In this document: positions 1 to 9,427 of the stretch, piece by piece | How positions within the stretch are numbered: the stretch's first letter is position 1 | How the letters are laid out: each line of letters starts with the position of its first letter | Position numbers and translations under genes: made by a program | Assembly: GCA_030154265.1 (NCBI GenBank) | Contig: JASKKH010000006.1 | Span: 1 to 64,000 of the forward strand | Reading direction: 5' to 3' | Length of the DNA: 64,000 nucleotides | DNA from: Clostridia bacterium | Lineage (GTDB): Bacteria > Bacillota > DSM-521 > Neomoorellales > Neomoorellaceae | The notes under the pieces: generated by a model | The model's database searches: none | What the model was told of the DNA's origin: nothing | Seen by the model: only the letters and a program-made list of their open reading frames with translations

Positions 1-224
1 CTCTGGTATCATGGTTTTGGCAAAAATACATTACCAAGAGAGGAGAACCCGCCTAATGTTATTATACAATCAACTGCAGCGTTCTGGTAACCCCCAAGCC
101 GCAATCCAGATGGTTATTGGCTTGCTGGTGGCTCATTACAGTCTCAACTTTTTTATTACAAAACACCAAATGTTTTTAAAAAGTATTTTTAGTTCAACGT
201 TTCAATATTATTTGATTAACATTA
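1..224. other. Left-edge intergenic stretch
   Basis: No gene is supported here. It lies downstream of the lysS stop codon on the minus strand. A 29-codon open frame runs from the window edge to a TAA at 88-90 on the plus strand; it could be the tail of a gene but is too short to judge. No clear hairpin plus T-run terminator for lysS was found. Confidence 0.4.
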
Positions 225-1691
<1,467 letters not shown>

Positions 1692-2174
1692 CTAGTCCAC
1701 CTTTTCTATATTTAATATTTGAAAACGTAATGATCCTGCTGGAACTTGTATAGTTACAATTTCCCCAACACGATGTCCAATAAGTGCTTTGCCAATGGGT
1801 GACTCGTTAGAAATGCGATTTTCGGCAGGATCAGCTTCAAGAGAACCAACAATTTCATATTGAAATTCTTCTTGCTCATCTAAATCTTTTAAAGTAACTC
1901 TATTACCCAATGAAACAACATCATTAGGAGCATCGTTACCACTAATAACTTTAGCATTTCTTAACTTTTTTTCTAGAGTTAAAATACGCCCTTCAATAAA
2001 GGCCTGCTCATTTTTGGCATCTTCATACTCAGAATTCTCACTTATATCCCCATATTCAATTGCTTGCTTTAGACGTTGTGCTACTTCTTTTCTTCTAACA
2101 GTTTTAAGGTGTTCTAGTTCTTCTTCCAATTTTTTTAAACCATTTGCTGTTAATAGTGTTTCTTGCTCGGCCAT
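1692..2174 (-). CDS. greA: Transcription elongation factor GreA
   Basis: Binds RNA polymerase and stimulates cleavage of backtracked transcripts. At 160 residues it has the normal GreA length: an N-terminal coiled coil (about 10-75, with the acidic tip segment [12 protein letters not shown] near residues 43-54) followed by the FKBP-like C-terminal domain ending in [16 protein letters not shown]. It is the first gene of the greA-lysS unit, with a leader of about 160 bases from the promoter at 2340-2368. Confidence 0.97.
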   Translation of the reverse strand: MAEQETLLTANGLKKLEEELEHLKTVRRKEVAQRLKQAIEYGDISENSEYEDAKNEQAFIEGRILTLEKKLRNAKVISGNDAPNDVVSLGNRVTLKDLDEQEEFQYEIVGSLEADPAENRISNESPIGKALIGHRVGEIVTIQVPAGSLRFQILNIEKVD

Positions 2175-2280
2175 AAATGTGTTCGCTCCCCTTATTTGCT
2201 CTTTTTATAAATAAATGCTATCTCAATATATGTTTTTCTTTACTCCTTTATGCAACAATAGCTAGGTCCAAATTACTATA

Positions 2281-2310
2281 CAAGCACCGAAGATCCCCCT
2301 CCAGTGCTTG
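2281..2310 (-). other. Leader hairpin upstream of greA
   Basis: Inside the greA leader, CAAGCACTG pairs with CGGTGCTTG (nine pairs, one G-U) around a 12-base purine-rich loop. No T-run follows, so it is not a simple terminator. Its role is unknown; it could stabilise the mRNA or be part of a regulatory leader. Confidence 0.45.
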
Positions 2311-2339
2311 AATTCATCAGCTCGATTGCATTTATAGGT

Positions 2340-2368
2340 ATTATATGGCCGTAAAAACACCATGTCAA
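2340..2368 (-). promoter_or_regulatory. Consensus sigma-A promoter of greA-lysS
   Basis: On the minus strand TTGACA (2363-2368) is followed by exactly 17 bases and TATAAT (2340-2345). This is a perfect match to the vegetative consensus. It lies directly after the stop of the acyl-ACP-reductase-like gene and points at greA, giving a leader of roughly 160 bases. Confidence 0.85.
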
Positions 2369-2386
2369 GGCTTTTCCATTGATGGA

Positions 2387-3460
2387 TTATACTGCCTTTA
2401 GCTTTGCCCGCTGCCGTATTGTTTCAACTTTTTCTTCTGAAACAGGAAGCTCAAAGCTCCGGAACCCAGCAACCTTAAAACCATGTTTCTTTGCTAATTT
2501 ATTAATAGTATCAATTTGTTCTACAGTTAAGTCTCTTCCTAATGTAAAATTCTCTATTTTCCCTTCAAGAGCTAAAATCATTGTTTCTGCCATACAAGCA
2601 TATGACAAGCCTGGTGGATAACCAAAATTCAAATTAAAATTCACGTTGCCAGGTACTTTAACTACACCACCGTCAATCACTAACACATCATCACGAACTT
2701 CAGCCACCCGCTTCGAAACATCTCGTGGTCGTGCTACATCACAAACCACAGCTCCAGGTTTTAAATCTTCAGGTTCAATAAAAGCATCTACTGAAGAGGT
2801 AACAGTGATGATAACATCAATCTTTCTTAAAACCTCCCTAGAATAACTGGTTGTTTTTACTTTTAAACCTGTAGTATCTTTAATTTCCCCAGCAATAGAA
2901 TTTAATTTCTTTTGATTACGAGCTATCAAAGTAAGGTTATTACAATTCCGAGCTAAAATTTTAGCACATACTGCTCCAATTGAACCCGTAGCCCCAATAA
3001 CGGCCACCTCAGCGTCAAATAAATTAATACCCATGCTTTTGGCAGCCTTTTCAGTAGCCTCAATTGCAGTAGCAACAGTATAACTGTTACCAGTTGTCAC
3101 TGCAATGTCCAAGTTTCGGGAAACCGTAATCCCTGCATCTCCCACTACAGAAGTCATAGCCCCAAGCCCAAGGATCTCAGCTCCCATTTTTTGAGCTTTT
3201 AGCCCAGCACGTATAATCTTCTTTATTACATAATCCTCCGGCAAAGTGACCATTTGACGACTAGTTAATAAGCAAGCTACAAACCATCCCTCTGTCTCTG
3301 CATAAGTTGAACGTATTCCCGTGATATGCGAAGCTTTTACTGGAGGTAGGTAGCATAAAGCGCGCTCCATCAACTTTGGTGGTATATAACGAGCAACAGG
3401 AAATTTATTGGCAACATTTTCAATATTTAGAGGATGGATCATAAAGGCAAATCTGTGCAT
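2387..3460 (-). CDS. Homologue of cyanobacterial long-chain acyl-ACP reductase
   Basis: Predicted NAD(P)H-dependent reductase of the family typified by cyanobacterial acyl-ACP reductase, which turns acyl-ACP into fatty aldehyde. With the ATG at 3460 (preceded by GGAGGAGG) it has 357 residues, close to the cyanobacterial length. The nucleotide-binding motif GATGSIG lies at about 156-162. The C-terminal block YACMAETMILALEG matches the cyanobacterial FACFAEAMLLEFEG region, and Cys289 aligns with the cysteine that carries the acyl intermediate there. Generic annotation would call it a shikimate dehydrogenase-like or predicted amino acid dehydrogenase. It is the last gene of a three-gene operon. 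The substrate in this organism is unknown. Confidence 0.75.
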   Translation of the reverse strand: MHRFAFMIHPLNIENVANKFPVARYIPPKLMERALCYLPPVKASHITGIRSTYAETEGWFVACLLTSRQMVTLPEDYVIKKIIRAGLKAQKMGAEILGLGAMTSVVGDAGITVSRNLDIAVTTGNSYTVATAIEATEKAAKSMGINLFDAEVAVIGATGSIGAVCAKILARNCNNLTLIARNQKKLNSIAGEIKDTTGLKVKTTSYSREVLRKIDVIITVTSSVDAFIEPEDLKPGAVVCDVARPRDVSKRVAEVRDDVLVIDGGVVKVPGNVNFNLNFGYPPGLSYACMAETMILALEGKIENFTLGRDLTVEQIDTINKLAKKHGFKVAGFRSFELPVSEEKVETIRQRAKLKAV

Positions 3461-3559
3461 GAATTTTGCCCCTCCTCCGGGTAAGTTCAATAAACATTAT
3501 TTTTTATTGACTAATCCAATATCAAGTAGTTAAATGTTTATAAATTGTTTCATATTTAT

Positions 3560-4462
3560 TTAATTGAGATTAACAATTCTTGGAGTAAAATTAAGTTGAT
3601 CTAGAACTTGGTTATAGTCTTCCGCAGTAACAGTTTCAACTTTTTTCCCAATAAAAGCTAATACAACGCCTTCCATAACATTTGTCCCAAAAGAGCGACC
3701 ATTAAATTCAGGTGTAGTTGTTATTAAAGTCTTAATACCTCGACGACGAAGCTCTTCAACGTCAGCAGCAGTAACTGTATTTGTTATTATTGTCTTTCCC
3801 GATAATTTATCAGGTAAATAACGGCGTATAAAAAGAAAATCACCAGCTATTATTTCTGCCTCTTCATAATAACGTTGATGACAATTGACGATTTTCTCTT
3901 GTTCTTTACCTGTGGGATAAATAAGCTTAAAGGGTAAAAAGCCTATAATAGGCGCAATCATATAAGCTACCCTTTGGAAACTTTTTAAAGAACGCAGGGG
4001 TAAATTTAAACCAAGACCAAAAATTAAATCACCGCAAACAAGGTCTGCCCCCACAGCGTCAAGGGCTTCAGCCATACCAAACCTATCAACAGCACTAACC
4101 ATTAATACCTTTTTACCAGAAAAATTTATAATACCTTTATCATTAAGATAATTTATGACCCTACGTTCTAATGTATCTTTTAACCCACCACCATCGACAA
4201 TAGGGGTTTTCCGTGCTGCCCTTGCCACTTTGGCAGCATCACGTATCAAATAACGTCTTGCTCCCACTCGAATATAAAGGTCCATTCCCCCTAGGCCAAA
4301 AGCGTCAACTTGACCATCAAGATTTTTTATCATCTCGATCATTTTCTTCATATTACCATCAGTGCCAATACGCTCAATGCTAAACTTTTCACCTAATAAT
4401 TCAGTTTCAACTTTGTGATTTCGTTTCGATGAACCTAAACTGATACTTACAACACGTTTCAT
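3560..4462 (-). CDS. Conserved protein labelled quinate 5-dehydrogenase-like
   Basis: This 300-residue soluble protein belongs to a clostridial family that databases tend to name quinate 5-dehydrogenase; I know of no proof of that activity. It has Gly-rich segments (DAFGLGGMDLYI, about 54-65; VDGGGLKD, about 89-96) and a middle region GKKVLMVSAVDRFGMAEAL that could form a Rossmann-like fold. It overlaps the upstream regulator gene by four bases (ATGA), so the two are translationally coupled, and is followed after about 100 bases by the acyl-ACP-reductase homologue. Its job is presumably tied to the regulator and the reductase. Function not assigned. Confidence 0.65.
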   Translation of the reverse strand: MKRVVSISLGSSKRNHKVETELLGEKFSIERIGTDGNMKKMIEMIKNLDGQVDAFGLGGMDLYIRVGARRYLIRDAAKVARAARKTPIVDGGGLKDTLERRVINYLNDKGIINFSGKKVLMVSAVDRFGMAEALDAVGADLVCGDLIFGLGLNLPLRSLKSFQRVAYMIAPIIGFLPFKLIYPTGKEQEKIVNCHQRYYEEAEIIAGDFLFIRRYLPDKLSGKTIITNTVTAADVEELRRRGIKTLITTTPEFNGRSFGTNVMEGVVLAFIGKKVETVTAEDYNQVLDQLNFTPRIVNLN

Positions 4463-5001
4463 TCTTTCAGCCCCTTGTTTCGCCCCAACCTACGAACTAA
4501 ACTACGAAGTTTTTCTTTATTAATTTCCTGGTCTTCCTTTAAAGGAGAAGAGCCAAGAGTAAAGCCAATTACTTCCCGACCTAGTAAAGCTTCACTAATT
4601 TTAATCCTATAGTCAGAACCCATAACAATGACAATGTCATATTCACGAATTTTGGCTACCATTTCCATAAGCCAATTAAGTAATTCTAGTCCACTTTTAT
4701 GGCGTACAAAATCCCAACGTTCAGCATCAGTTAGAAGAAAAATAAATTCGACGCCTTCTTTCCGTAAAAGCTGTTCAATTTCTTGTTTATTAGCAACGGG
4801 AAAACCTATAACTGCAATTCGTCGGCCACGACGTATTTCTCCTAAAGTTTCTAAACGAGATACAAAAGAACGATCCACGCCCACCTGCCGGGCAACTTCC
4901 TGCTGAGAAAAACCTTGACAACGTAATCCAAAAATTGTCTCCAACTTTAAGTTTATTTTTCTTAAGCTAATAAGTTTATCTCCAATTCTAATTAAATCCA
5001 T
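4459..5001 (-). CDS. HTH transcriptional regulator of the reductase-like operon
   Basis: A 180-residue protein with an N-terminal XRE/Trp-repressor-like helix-turn-helix (about residues 18-45; GFSQQEVARQVGVDRSFVSR is the recognisable core) and a C-terminal domain of about 120 residues without a known ligand pocket. The ATG at 5001 is chosen over an upstream TTG at 5034 because AGGGG lies about 11 bases before it and the TTG falls inside the promoter/operator. It is the first gene of the operon. The palindrome at 5019-5033 right at the expected transcription start suggests that it represses its own operon. Confidence 0.75.
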   Translation of the reverse strand: MDLIRIGDKLISLRKINLKLETIFGLRCQGFSQQEVARQVGVDRSFVSRLETLGEIRRGRRIAVIGFPVANKQEIEQLLRKEGVEFIFLLTDAERWDFVRHKSGLELLNWLMEMVAKIREYDIVIVMGSDYRIKISEALLGREVIGFTLGSSPLKEDQEINKEKLRSLVRRLGRNKGLKE

Positions 5002-5018
5002 AAAAAATCTGCCCCTTG

Positions 5019-5033
5019 TGCACAATCTGTGCA
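5019..5033. promoter_or_regulatory. Palindromic operator candidate TGCACA-N3-TGTGCA
   Basis: A perfect six-base inverted repeat with a three-base spacer. It begins six bases downstream of the -10 box of the operon promoter, so a bound protein would cover the transcription start. The first gene of the operon encodes an HTH protein, which makes autorepression the simplest reading. Confidence 0.6.
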
Positions 5034-5039
5034 AGGCAG

Positions 5040-5068
5040 ATTATAACAGAAATGATCTGGTTAAGCAA
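5040..5068 (-). promoter_or_regulatory. Sigma-A promoter of the regulator/reductase operon
   Basis: TTGCTT (5063-5068) and TATAAT (5040-5045) on the minus strand are separated by exactly 17 bases. It drives the HTH gene at 5001 and, by tight spacing, the two genes after it. Confidence 0.75.
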
Positions 5069-5096
5069 GATTGATTTTAATATTTAAGTGTTTCTA

Positions 5097-6083
5097 TTAA
5101 TGACTGTTATAATTGCAACCAAAATTGTTTAAAGTCTTTTTTACTTCTGAAGCAGTTGTTAATTTATTAAGAACTTGACGAAGTTTTGCTGCCCCTCTTA
5201 AACCTTTGATGTAGTGAATTAAATGTTTACGTATTTCTTTCACCGCCTGGACTTCACCTTTTAAATCTACAAGCAGGTCTAAATGTCGGCAAGCCATTGA
5301 TAACCTTGTAGACACATCTGGTAAAGGTGGTATATCTCCCCCTTCTACCACAACACATGTAGCCTTGAGAAGCCACGGGTTTCCAATTGCACCTCTACCT
5401 ATCATGACAGCATCACAATGGGTTTGTTCTATCATAGCTAAAGCATCAATAGGTGAGGTTATATCACCATTACCAATAACAGGTATGTTTATGCTTTCCT
5501 TTACCTTTTTTATATAATCCCAATTTGCCTCCCCACTATAAAACTGGTTACGAGTACGCCCATGAACTGCTACAGCAGCCGCGCCAGCTCCTTCAACAGC
5601 CTTAGCAACTTCAACTACATTTATGGAATCTTCATCCCAACCAAGACGCATTTTAACCGTTACCGGAACTGTCTCAGCAGCCCTAACCATGGCTCTAACG
5701 ACTGCCTCTGCCTGTTTAATGTCCTTCATTAAGGCTGCCCCTTCCCCATTCTTGACTATTTTTGGTGTTGGGCAACCCATATTTAAATCAACAATATGTG
5801 CCCCAGACTCAACAGCCATATATGTAGCTTCGCCCATGATTTCCGGCTCCCGACCAAAAAGCTGAATAGCTACTTTACCTGACTCACCATCTAGATTAAT
5901 GAGTTCCCAGGTTGCTTTATTTTTATATATAAGCCCCTTACCACTGACCATTTCAGTATAAGTTAAAGCAACACCTGCTTCTTTTGCTAAATATCGAAAG
6001 GCCTTATCTGTATAACCAGCCATCGGTGCAGTAAAGACTGGATTTTCCAGTTTAACTGAACCAATTCTAACTATTGCGTTCAT
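5097..6083 (-). CDS. dusB: tRNA-dihydrouridine synthase (DusB type)
   Basis: FMN- and NADPH-dependent reduction of uridines in the D-loop of tRNA. The 328-residue TIM-barrel protein shows the FMN-binding start (APMAGYTDKAFR), the catalytic cysteine in NMGCPTPK (about residue 103), VKMRLGWDE and the C-terminal GRGAIGNPW. Its first codons overlap the end of coaX by 17 bases, so the two are translated from one mRNA. A dus gene next to lysS is also the arrangement of the Bacillus folate-lysS region, here separated by the inserted regulator operon. Confidence 0.95.
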   Translation of the reverse strand: MNAIVRIGSVKLENPVFTAPMAGYTDKAFRYLAKEAGVALTYTEMVSGKGLIYKNKATWELINLDGESGKVAIQLFGREPEIMGEATYMAVESGAHIVDLNMGCPTPKIVKNGEGAALMKDIKQAEAVVRAMVRAAETVPVTVKMRLGWDEDSINVVEVAKAVEGAGAAAVAVHGRTRNQFYSGEANWDYIKKVKESINIPVIGNGDITSPIDALAMIEQTHCDAVMIGRGAIGNPWLLKATCVVVEGGDIPPLPDVSTRLSMACRHLDLLVDLKGEVQAVKEIRKHLIHYIKGLRGAAKLRQVLNKLTTASEVKKTLNNFGCNYNSH

Positions 6084-6831
6084 AAACTAATCGTAAACCC
6101 TCCAAGGTTAACATGGGATCAACCTTGTCAATAAGATTTGTTTCTGAACTAATTAAACCCGATAATCCTCCGGTAGCTATAACAACAGCTCTCTCTCCAA
6201 GCTCATTTTGCATTCTGTTAATAATACCTTCCACCTGACCAATAAACCCATACGTAATCCCTGATTGTATACAGGCTACAGTATTCTTGCCAATTACTTT
6301 TGGGGAACTTACCATCTCGACTCGTGGGAGTTTTGCTGCTTGTTTAAAAAGCGCATCAGTAGAAATACCAATCCCAGGAGCTATTGCCCCCCCTAAATAC
6401 TCTCCGTTTTTAGATATAACATCAAAAGTTGTAGCTGTTCCAAAGTCAACTACGATAGCAGGTCCACCATAAAGCTCATATGCTGCCAGTCCATTGACAA
6501 TACGGTCAGCACCTACTTCTCTAGGATTATCAAATCGGATTGGTATTCCTGTCTTTATCCCAGGACCAACTATTAACGGTTGGCAATTTAATTGTCTGTT
6601 GCACATTATAGTCAAATCTTGGGTTAATGTAGGTACTACTGAACCAATAGCTACAGCTTTAATGTCTTTAACATCGATACCCTTATAATGAAACAACTGC
6701 CTTAATATCAATCCATACTCATCTGCAGTTTTTTTGCGATCGCTAGCTATTCGCCAATGACATTTTAAGTCTTTATCTTCAAAAATACCAAGAACAATAT
6801 TAGTATTTCCTACATCTATAGCCAATAACAT
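6067..6831 (-). CDS. coaX: Type III pantothenate kinase
   Basis: Phosphorylates pantothenate, the first step from vitamin B5 to coenzyme A. The 254-residue protein has the ASKHA phosphate-1 motif AIDVGNTNIVLGIFE at the N terminus, VDFGTATTFD in the middle and GADRIVNGLAAY, all typical of CoaX. The ATG at 6831 is preferred to the longer open frame because AAGGAGG lies nine bases upstream. It completes a pantothenate-to-CoA entry route with panB, panC and panD in the same window. It overlaps dusB. Confidence 0.95.
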   Translation of the reverse strand: MLLAIDVGNTNIVLGIFEDKDLKCHWRIASDRKKTADEYGLILRQLFHYKGIDVKDIKAVAIGSVVPTLTQDLTIMCNRQLNCQPLIVGPGIKTGIPIRFDNPREVGADRIVNGLAAYELYGGPAIVVDFGTATTFDVISKNGEYLGGAIAPGIGISTDALFKQAAKLPRVEMVSSPKVIGKNTVACIQSGITYGFIGQVEGIINRMQNELGERAVVIATGGLSGLISSETNLIDKVDPMLTLEGLRLVYERNS

Positions 6832-6897
6832 TAATTTTTTCCTCCTTTCTTTTTTCAATTATTCCACAATATTAGATTTTTTACTCTAAAACCTAAA

Positions 6898-6921
6898 AAA
6901 AAAAGTCCCTTACTGGACCCT
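6898..6921 (-). terminator. Weak terminator after DUF1284
   Basis: On the minus strand GTCC and GGAC form a short stem directly followed by about ten T residues, next to the DUF1284 stop codon. The stem is short, so strength is uncertain. Confidence 0.4.
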
Positions 6922-7284
6922 TTACCATTTGCAATAACCTTTTAATAACCATTTGCAACCATCACATATACGGTTGGCCACTCTTTGATTTAGTTTATTC
7001 AAAACTAACTTTTGGGCTTCAGCCACTGAAAGCTTTGCCCCTACTTCTAAATTAAAATACTCTAAAACCTGATTGTCTCTTTTTACAGCATTGTTACAGT
7101 TATCGGTATTAAGATTCGGGCAAACCTCACACCAAAAATCATAGTCATCAATAATCGTTAAAATTTGTTCCGAATGTCTTTGCCATAAAGTAAGACTTTC
7201 TTTTAATCTTTTAACAAAGTCTTCACTATAGCCGTATCCTCGGAATTGATGAGCACAAAGTAAATGGTGAGCGCGAATTTTCAT
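6922..7284 (-). CDS. DUF1284 Cys-rich protein in the bioY operon
   Basis: A 120-residue protein of the DUF1284 family. The conserved N-terminal RAHHLLCAHQFRG motif is present and seven cysteines are seen (10, 52, 55, 63, 107, 110, 118), in the pairs CEVC and CDGC plus a final YCKW. This pattern suggests a metal or Fe-S site, but that is inference. It starts one base after the bioY stop codon, with GGGGAGC inside bioY as its ribosome site, so it is co-transcribed with the biotin transporter. The function is unknown; linkage to biotin metabolism rests on position only. Confidence 0.75.
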   Translation of the reverse strand: MKIRAHHLLCAHQFRGYGYSEDFVKRLKESLTLWQRHSEQILTIIDDYDFWCEVCPNLNTDNCNNAVKRDNQVLEYFNLEVGAKLSVAEAQKLVLNKLNQRVANRICDGCKWLLKGYCKW

Positions 7285-7851
7285 TTAGTTGCTCCCCAAA
7301 CCTGAATATTTAATATATCCAGCTTGTTGTAAGGCATTCCTGACTCGGTAACTAACAGCTGCTCCTAAAAGTATTTTGGCTATATCTAGAGCAATATAGG
7401 GGGCTACCCCTAGGAGGAAACCTTTAATCGGAGTAAGCTGTAATACATAAATTAGTTGTAAAGTCCCAAACAAATATACAACCATTAAGCAAACAAACAT
7501 ACTTATTACTAGGCGAAGATAACCCACTTCTTTTTTGCCCATTTCAAGGATTAACCCCATAGCGTAAACTCCCAGGACGAAGCCCCAAAGGTATCCGCCT
7601 GAAGGTTTAACAAAAGCAGCTAATCCCGAACCTCCTTGAGCGAAAACAGGTAAACCTATAGCTCCCATTAATAAATAAACAATGATAGCTAATGTTCCTT
7701 TATTTCTACCCAAGATAGCTCCAGCCAAAACTACACCTAAGACCTGTCCAGTTATCGGTACCGGGGAAAAAGGTAATGGGATTGATATCTGAGCTAAAAC
7801 AGATATCAGTGCAGCGAATAGCGCTATTAATGCTAAATCTTTTGTTTTCAA
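7285..7851 (-). CDS. bioY: Biotin ECF transporter S component BioY
   Basis: Substrate-binding membrane subunit of the biotin ECF transporter. The 188 residues form about six hydrophobic segments, with the family motifs QISIPLPFSPVPITGQ near the N terminus and SGGYLWGF in the middle. The start is TTG at 7851, with AGGAGGG eight bases upstream. No ATPase or EcfT gene is near, so it should use a shared energizing module. A promoter (7899-7927) overlapped by a BirA-type operator lies just upstream, which predicts repression by biotin-loaded BirA. Confidence 0.95.
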   Translation of the reverse strand: MKTKDLALIALFAALISVLAQISIPLPFSPVPITGQVLGVVLAGAILGRNKGTLAIIVYLLMGAIGLPVFAQGGSGLAAFVKPSGGYLWGFVLGVYAMGLILEMGKKEVGYLRLVISMFVCLMVVYLFGTLQLIYVLQLTPIKGFLLGVAPYIALDIAKILLGAAVSYRVRNALQQAGYIKYSGLGSN

Positions 7852-7898
7852 ACTATATTCCCTCCTGACAATCCTTTAATTCCACCCACAAACTGAAA

Positions 7899-7927
7899 TT
7901 TATAGAGCTTACGAATAATTATGTTAA
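7899..7927 (-). promoter_or_regulatory. bioY promoter overlapping the operator
   Basis: TTAACA (7922-7927) and TATAAA (7899-7904) on the minus strand are 17 bases apart. The -35 box lies inside one arm of the operator at 7921-7953, so repressor binding would block polymerase. Confidence 0.65.
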
Positions 7928-7953
7928 CAAAATAAAGGTTATAGGGTTAACAT
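7921..7953. promoter_or_regulatory. BirA-type biotin operator
   Basis: Perfect inverted repeat ATGTTAAC-N17-GTTAACAT upstream of bioY. Firmicute BirA sites are known as TTGTTAAC with a spacer of about 15 and then GTTAACAA, so the arms fit and the spacer is slightly long. The neighbouring birA product carries a DNA-binding domain. Confidence 0.7.
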
Positions 7954-7979
7954 TGGAAATAAAAAAAAGATAGTGAGCC

Positions 7980-8972
7980 TTAGTTGATAGGGCGTAAACT
8001 AACTTCCCCCGAACTAAAACGTCTAATGTCATTTCCTTCCCCTTTAACTAACAAAGCTCCTTCAGCATCAATATCTAAAGCTACTCCCTTAAATACTTCT
8101 CGCCAGGAATTTATCTGAACCTCTCTACCCAGAGTCACATTGGCTTCTTTCCAAGCTTTTTGAATTGGAGCAAAGCCTTCTTCCTGCCAAAGCTCATAAC
8201 CTTGTTCTAACCTATACAAAATCCTCTGAAATAGAGGTAAACGTTTCACCGGTCTATTTAATTCTAATAACAAAGAAGTAGCTATTGGCCTAACTTCTGG
8301 GCTAAATTCTGTTTCCTCTAGATTAACATTTAAACCAATACCAACTACAACATAATTTATTGCTTCTATCTCAGCTTTAATTTCTGTAAGAATGCCACAA
8401 ACCTTACGGTTTCCAATCAATATATCATTTGGCCACTTTATACCTGCAGGTAACCCTGTTTCATCACGTATGGCCGCCGTTACAGCAACAGCCGCCATAA
8501 GAGTTATTTGGGGTGCCTGAGCAGTAGCTATTCGGGGGCGGAAAATTACAGAAAACCATATGCCCTTTCCTTTTGGGGATAACCATGTCCGTCCACGCCG
8601 TCCCCGGCCACCTGTTTGACATTCGGTTATAACCACAGTACCTTCCTGTGCCCCATCATCTGCAAGTTCTTTTGCTATTTGATTGGTAGACCCTACTTCA
8701 TCATAATAATATAGTGTACGCCCTAACCATGAAGTCTTTAAACCTGAAGCTACTTCATCGGGGTAAAAACAATCTGGAATCGAAACTAGACGATAACCCC
8801 GGCGGGTCTGAGCTTCAATCTCGTAACCTTCCAAACGAAGTGCCTGAATATGCTTCCAGATTGCAGTCCTAGAGATATCTAATATACGGCTCATTTCTTC
8901 TCCGGAAACATATTCACCCTGGTGATTACGTAAAAACTCCAAAACTTGTTGTTTGCTACCTTCATTTCCCAT
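7980..8972 (-). CDS. birA: Bifunctional biotin ligase and biotin repressor
   Basis: Activates biotin to biotinyl-AMP, transfers it to carboxylase carrier domains, and in its HTH form represses biotin genes. Of 330 residues, about 5-60 form the winged helix (SRTAIWKHIQALRLEGYEI). The catalytic domain shows GRGRRGRTW, KWPNDILIG and GILTE, followed by the small SH3-like C-terminal domain. The HTH domain marks it as the regulatory group II type. The matching operator lies between it and bioY. It is followed by bioY on the same strand but bioY has its own promoter. Confidence 0.96.
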   Translation of the reverse strand: MGNEGSKQQVLEFLRNHQGEYVSGEEMSRILDISRTAIWKHIQALRLEGYEIEAQTRRGYRLVSIPDCFYPDEVASGLKTSWLGRTLYYYDEVGSTNQIAKELADDGAQEGTVVITECQTGGRGRRGRTWLSPKGKGIWFSVIFRPRIATAQAPQITLMAAVAVTAAIRDETGLPAGIKWPNDILIGNRKVCGILTEIKAEIEAINYVVVGIGLNVNLEETEFSPEVRPIATSLLLELNRPVKRLPLFQRILYRLEQGYELWQEEGFAPIQKAWKEANVTLGREVQINSWREVFKGVALDIDAEGALLVKGEGNDIRRFSSGEVSLRPIN

Positions 8973-9044
8973 ATGTTAATTATATTCTTTAGCCCGCAAA
9001 CCTGTCAACTGATTATTTGGGGCCTAAGTTAACATTAATTAGAA

Positions 9045-9422
9045 CTATACACTATCCGCAGACTCTTCTCCAATTTCGGCTATCTTATTATTACTATCTA
9101 AAAATAAGACCTTGGGCTTATGGTATTTAACTTCATCTTCATTGAAAATTCCATAACTAATTATTATTACAATATCTCCTGGTTGAACCAAACGAGCTGC
9201 GGCACCATTGAGACATATAACACCGCTTCCTGGAGGTCCTGGAATCACATAAGTTTCCAAACGGGCACCGTTATTATTATTTACTACTTGAACCTTTTCA
9301 TTAGGTAAAATGTCTGCTGCTTTCAGCAAATCGCTGTCAATGGTGATACTCCCAACATAATTCAAGTCAGCTTCTGTAACTGTAGCTCTATGAAGCTTAC
9401 TTTTCATCATTGTTCGCATCAC
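9045..9422 (-). CDS. panD: Aspartate 1-decarboxylase proenzyme
   Basis: Makes beta-alanine from aspartate for pantothenate. The 125-residue proenzyme contains the self-cleavage site YVGSITID, where the Gly-Ser bond is processed to give the pyruvoyl group; [17 protein letters not shown] is the other family block. GTG at 9422 or the next-codon ATG serves as start, behind GGAGGTG. Only five bases separate it from panC, so it closes a panG-panC-panD operon. Confidence 0.96.
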   Translation of the reverse strand: MMRTMMKSKLHRATVTEADLNYVGSITIDSDLLKAADILPNEKVQVVNNNNGARLETYVIPGPPGSGVICLNGAAARLVQPGDIVIIISYGIFNEDEVKYHKPKVLFLDSNNKIAEIGEESADSV

Positions 9423-9427
9423 TACTA

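Noticed and set aside
1-90. Open frame from the window edge ending in TAA at 90
   Set aside because: Only 29 codons and no family match; could be the tail of a gene but cannot be supported.
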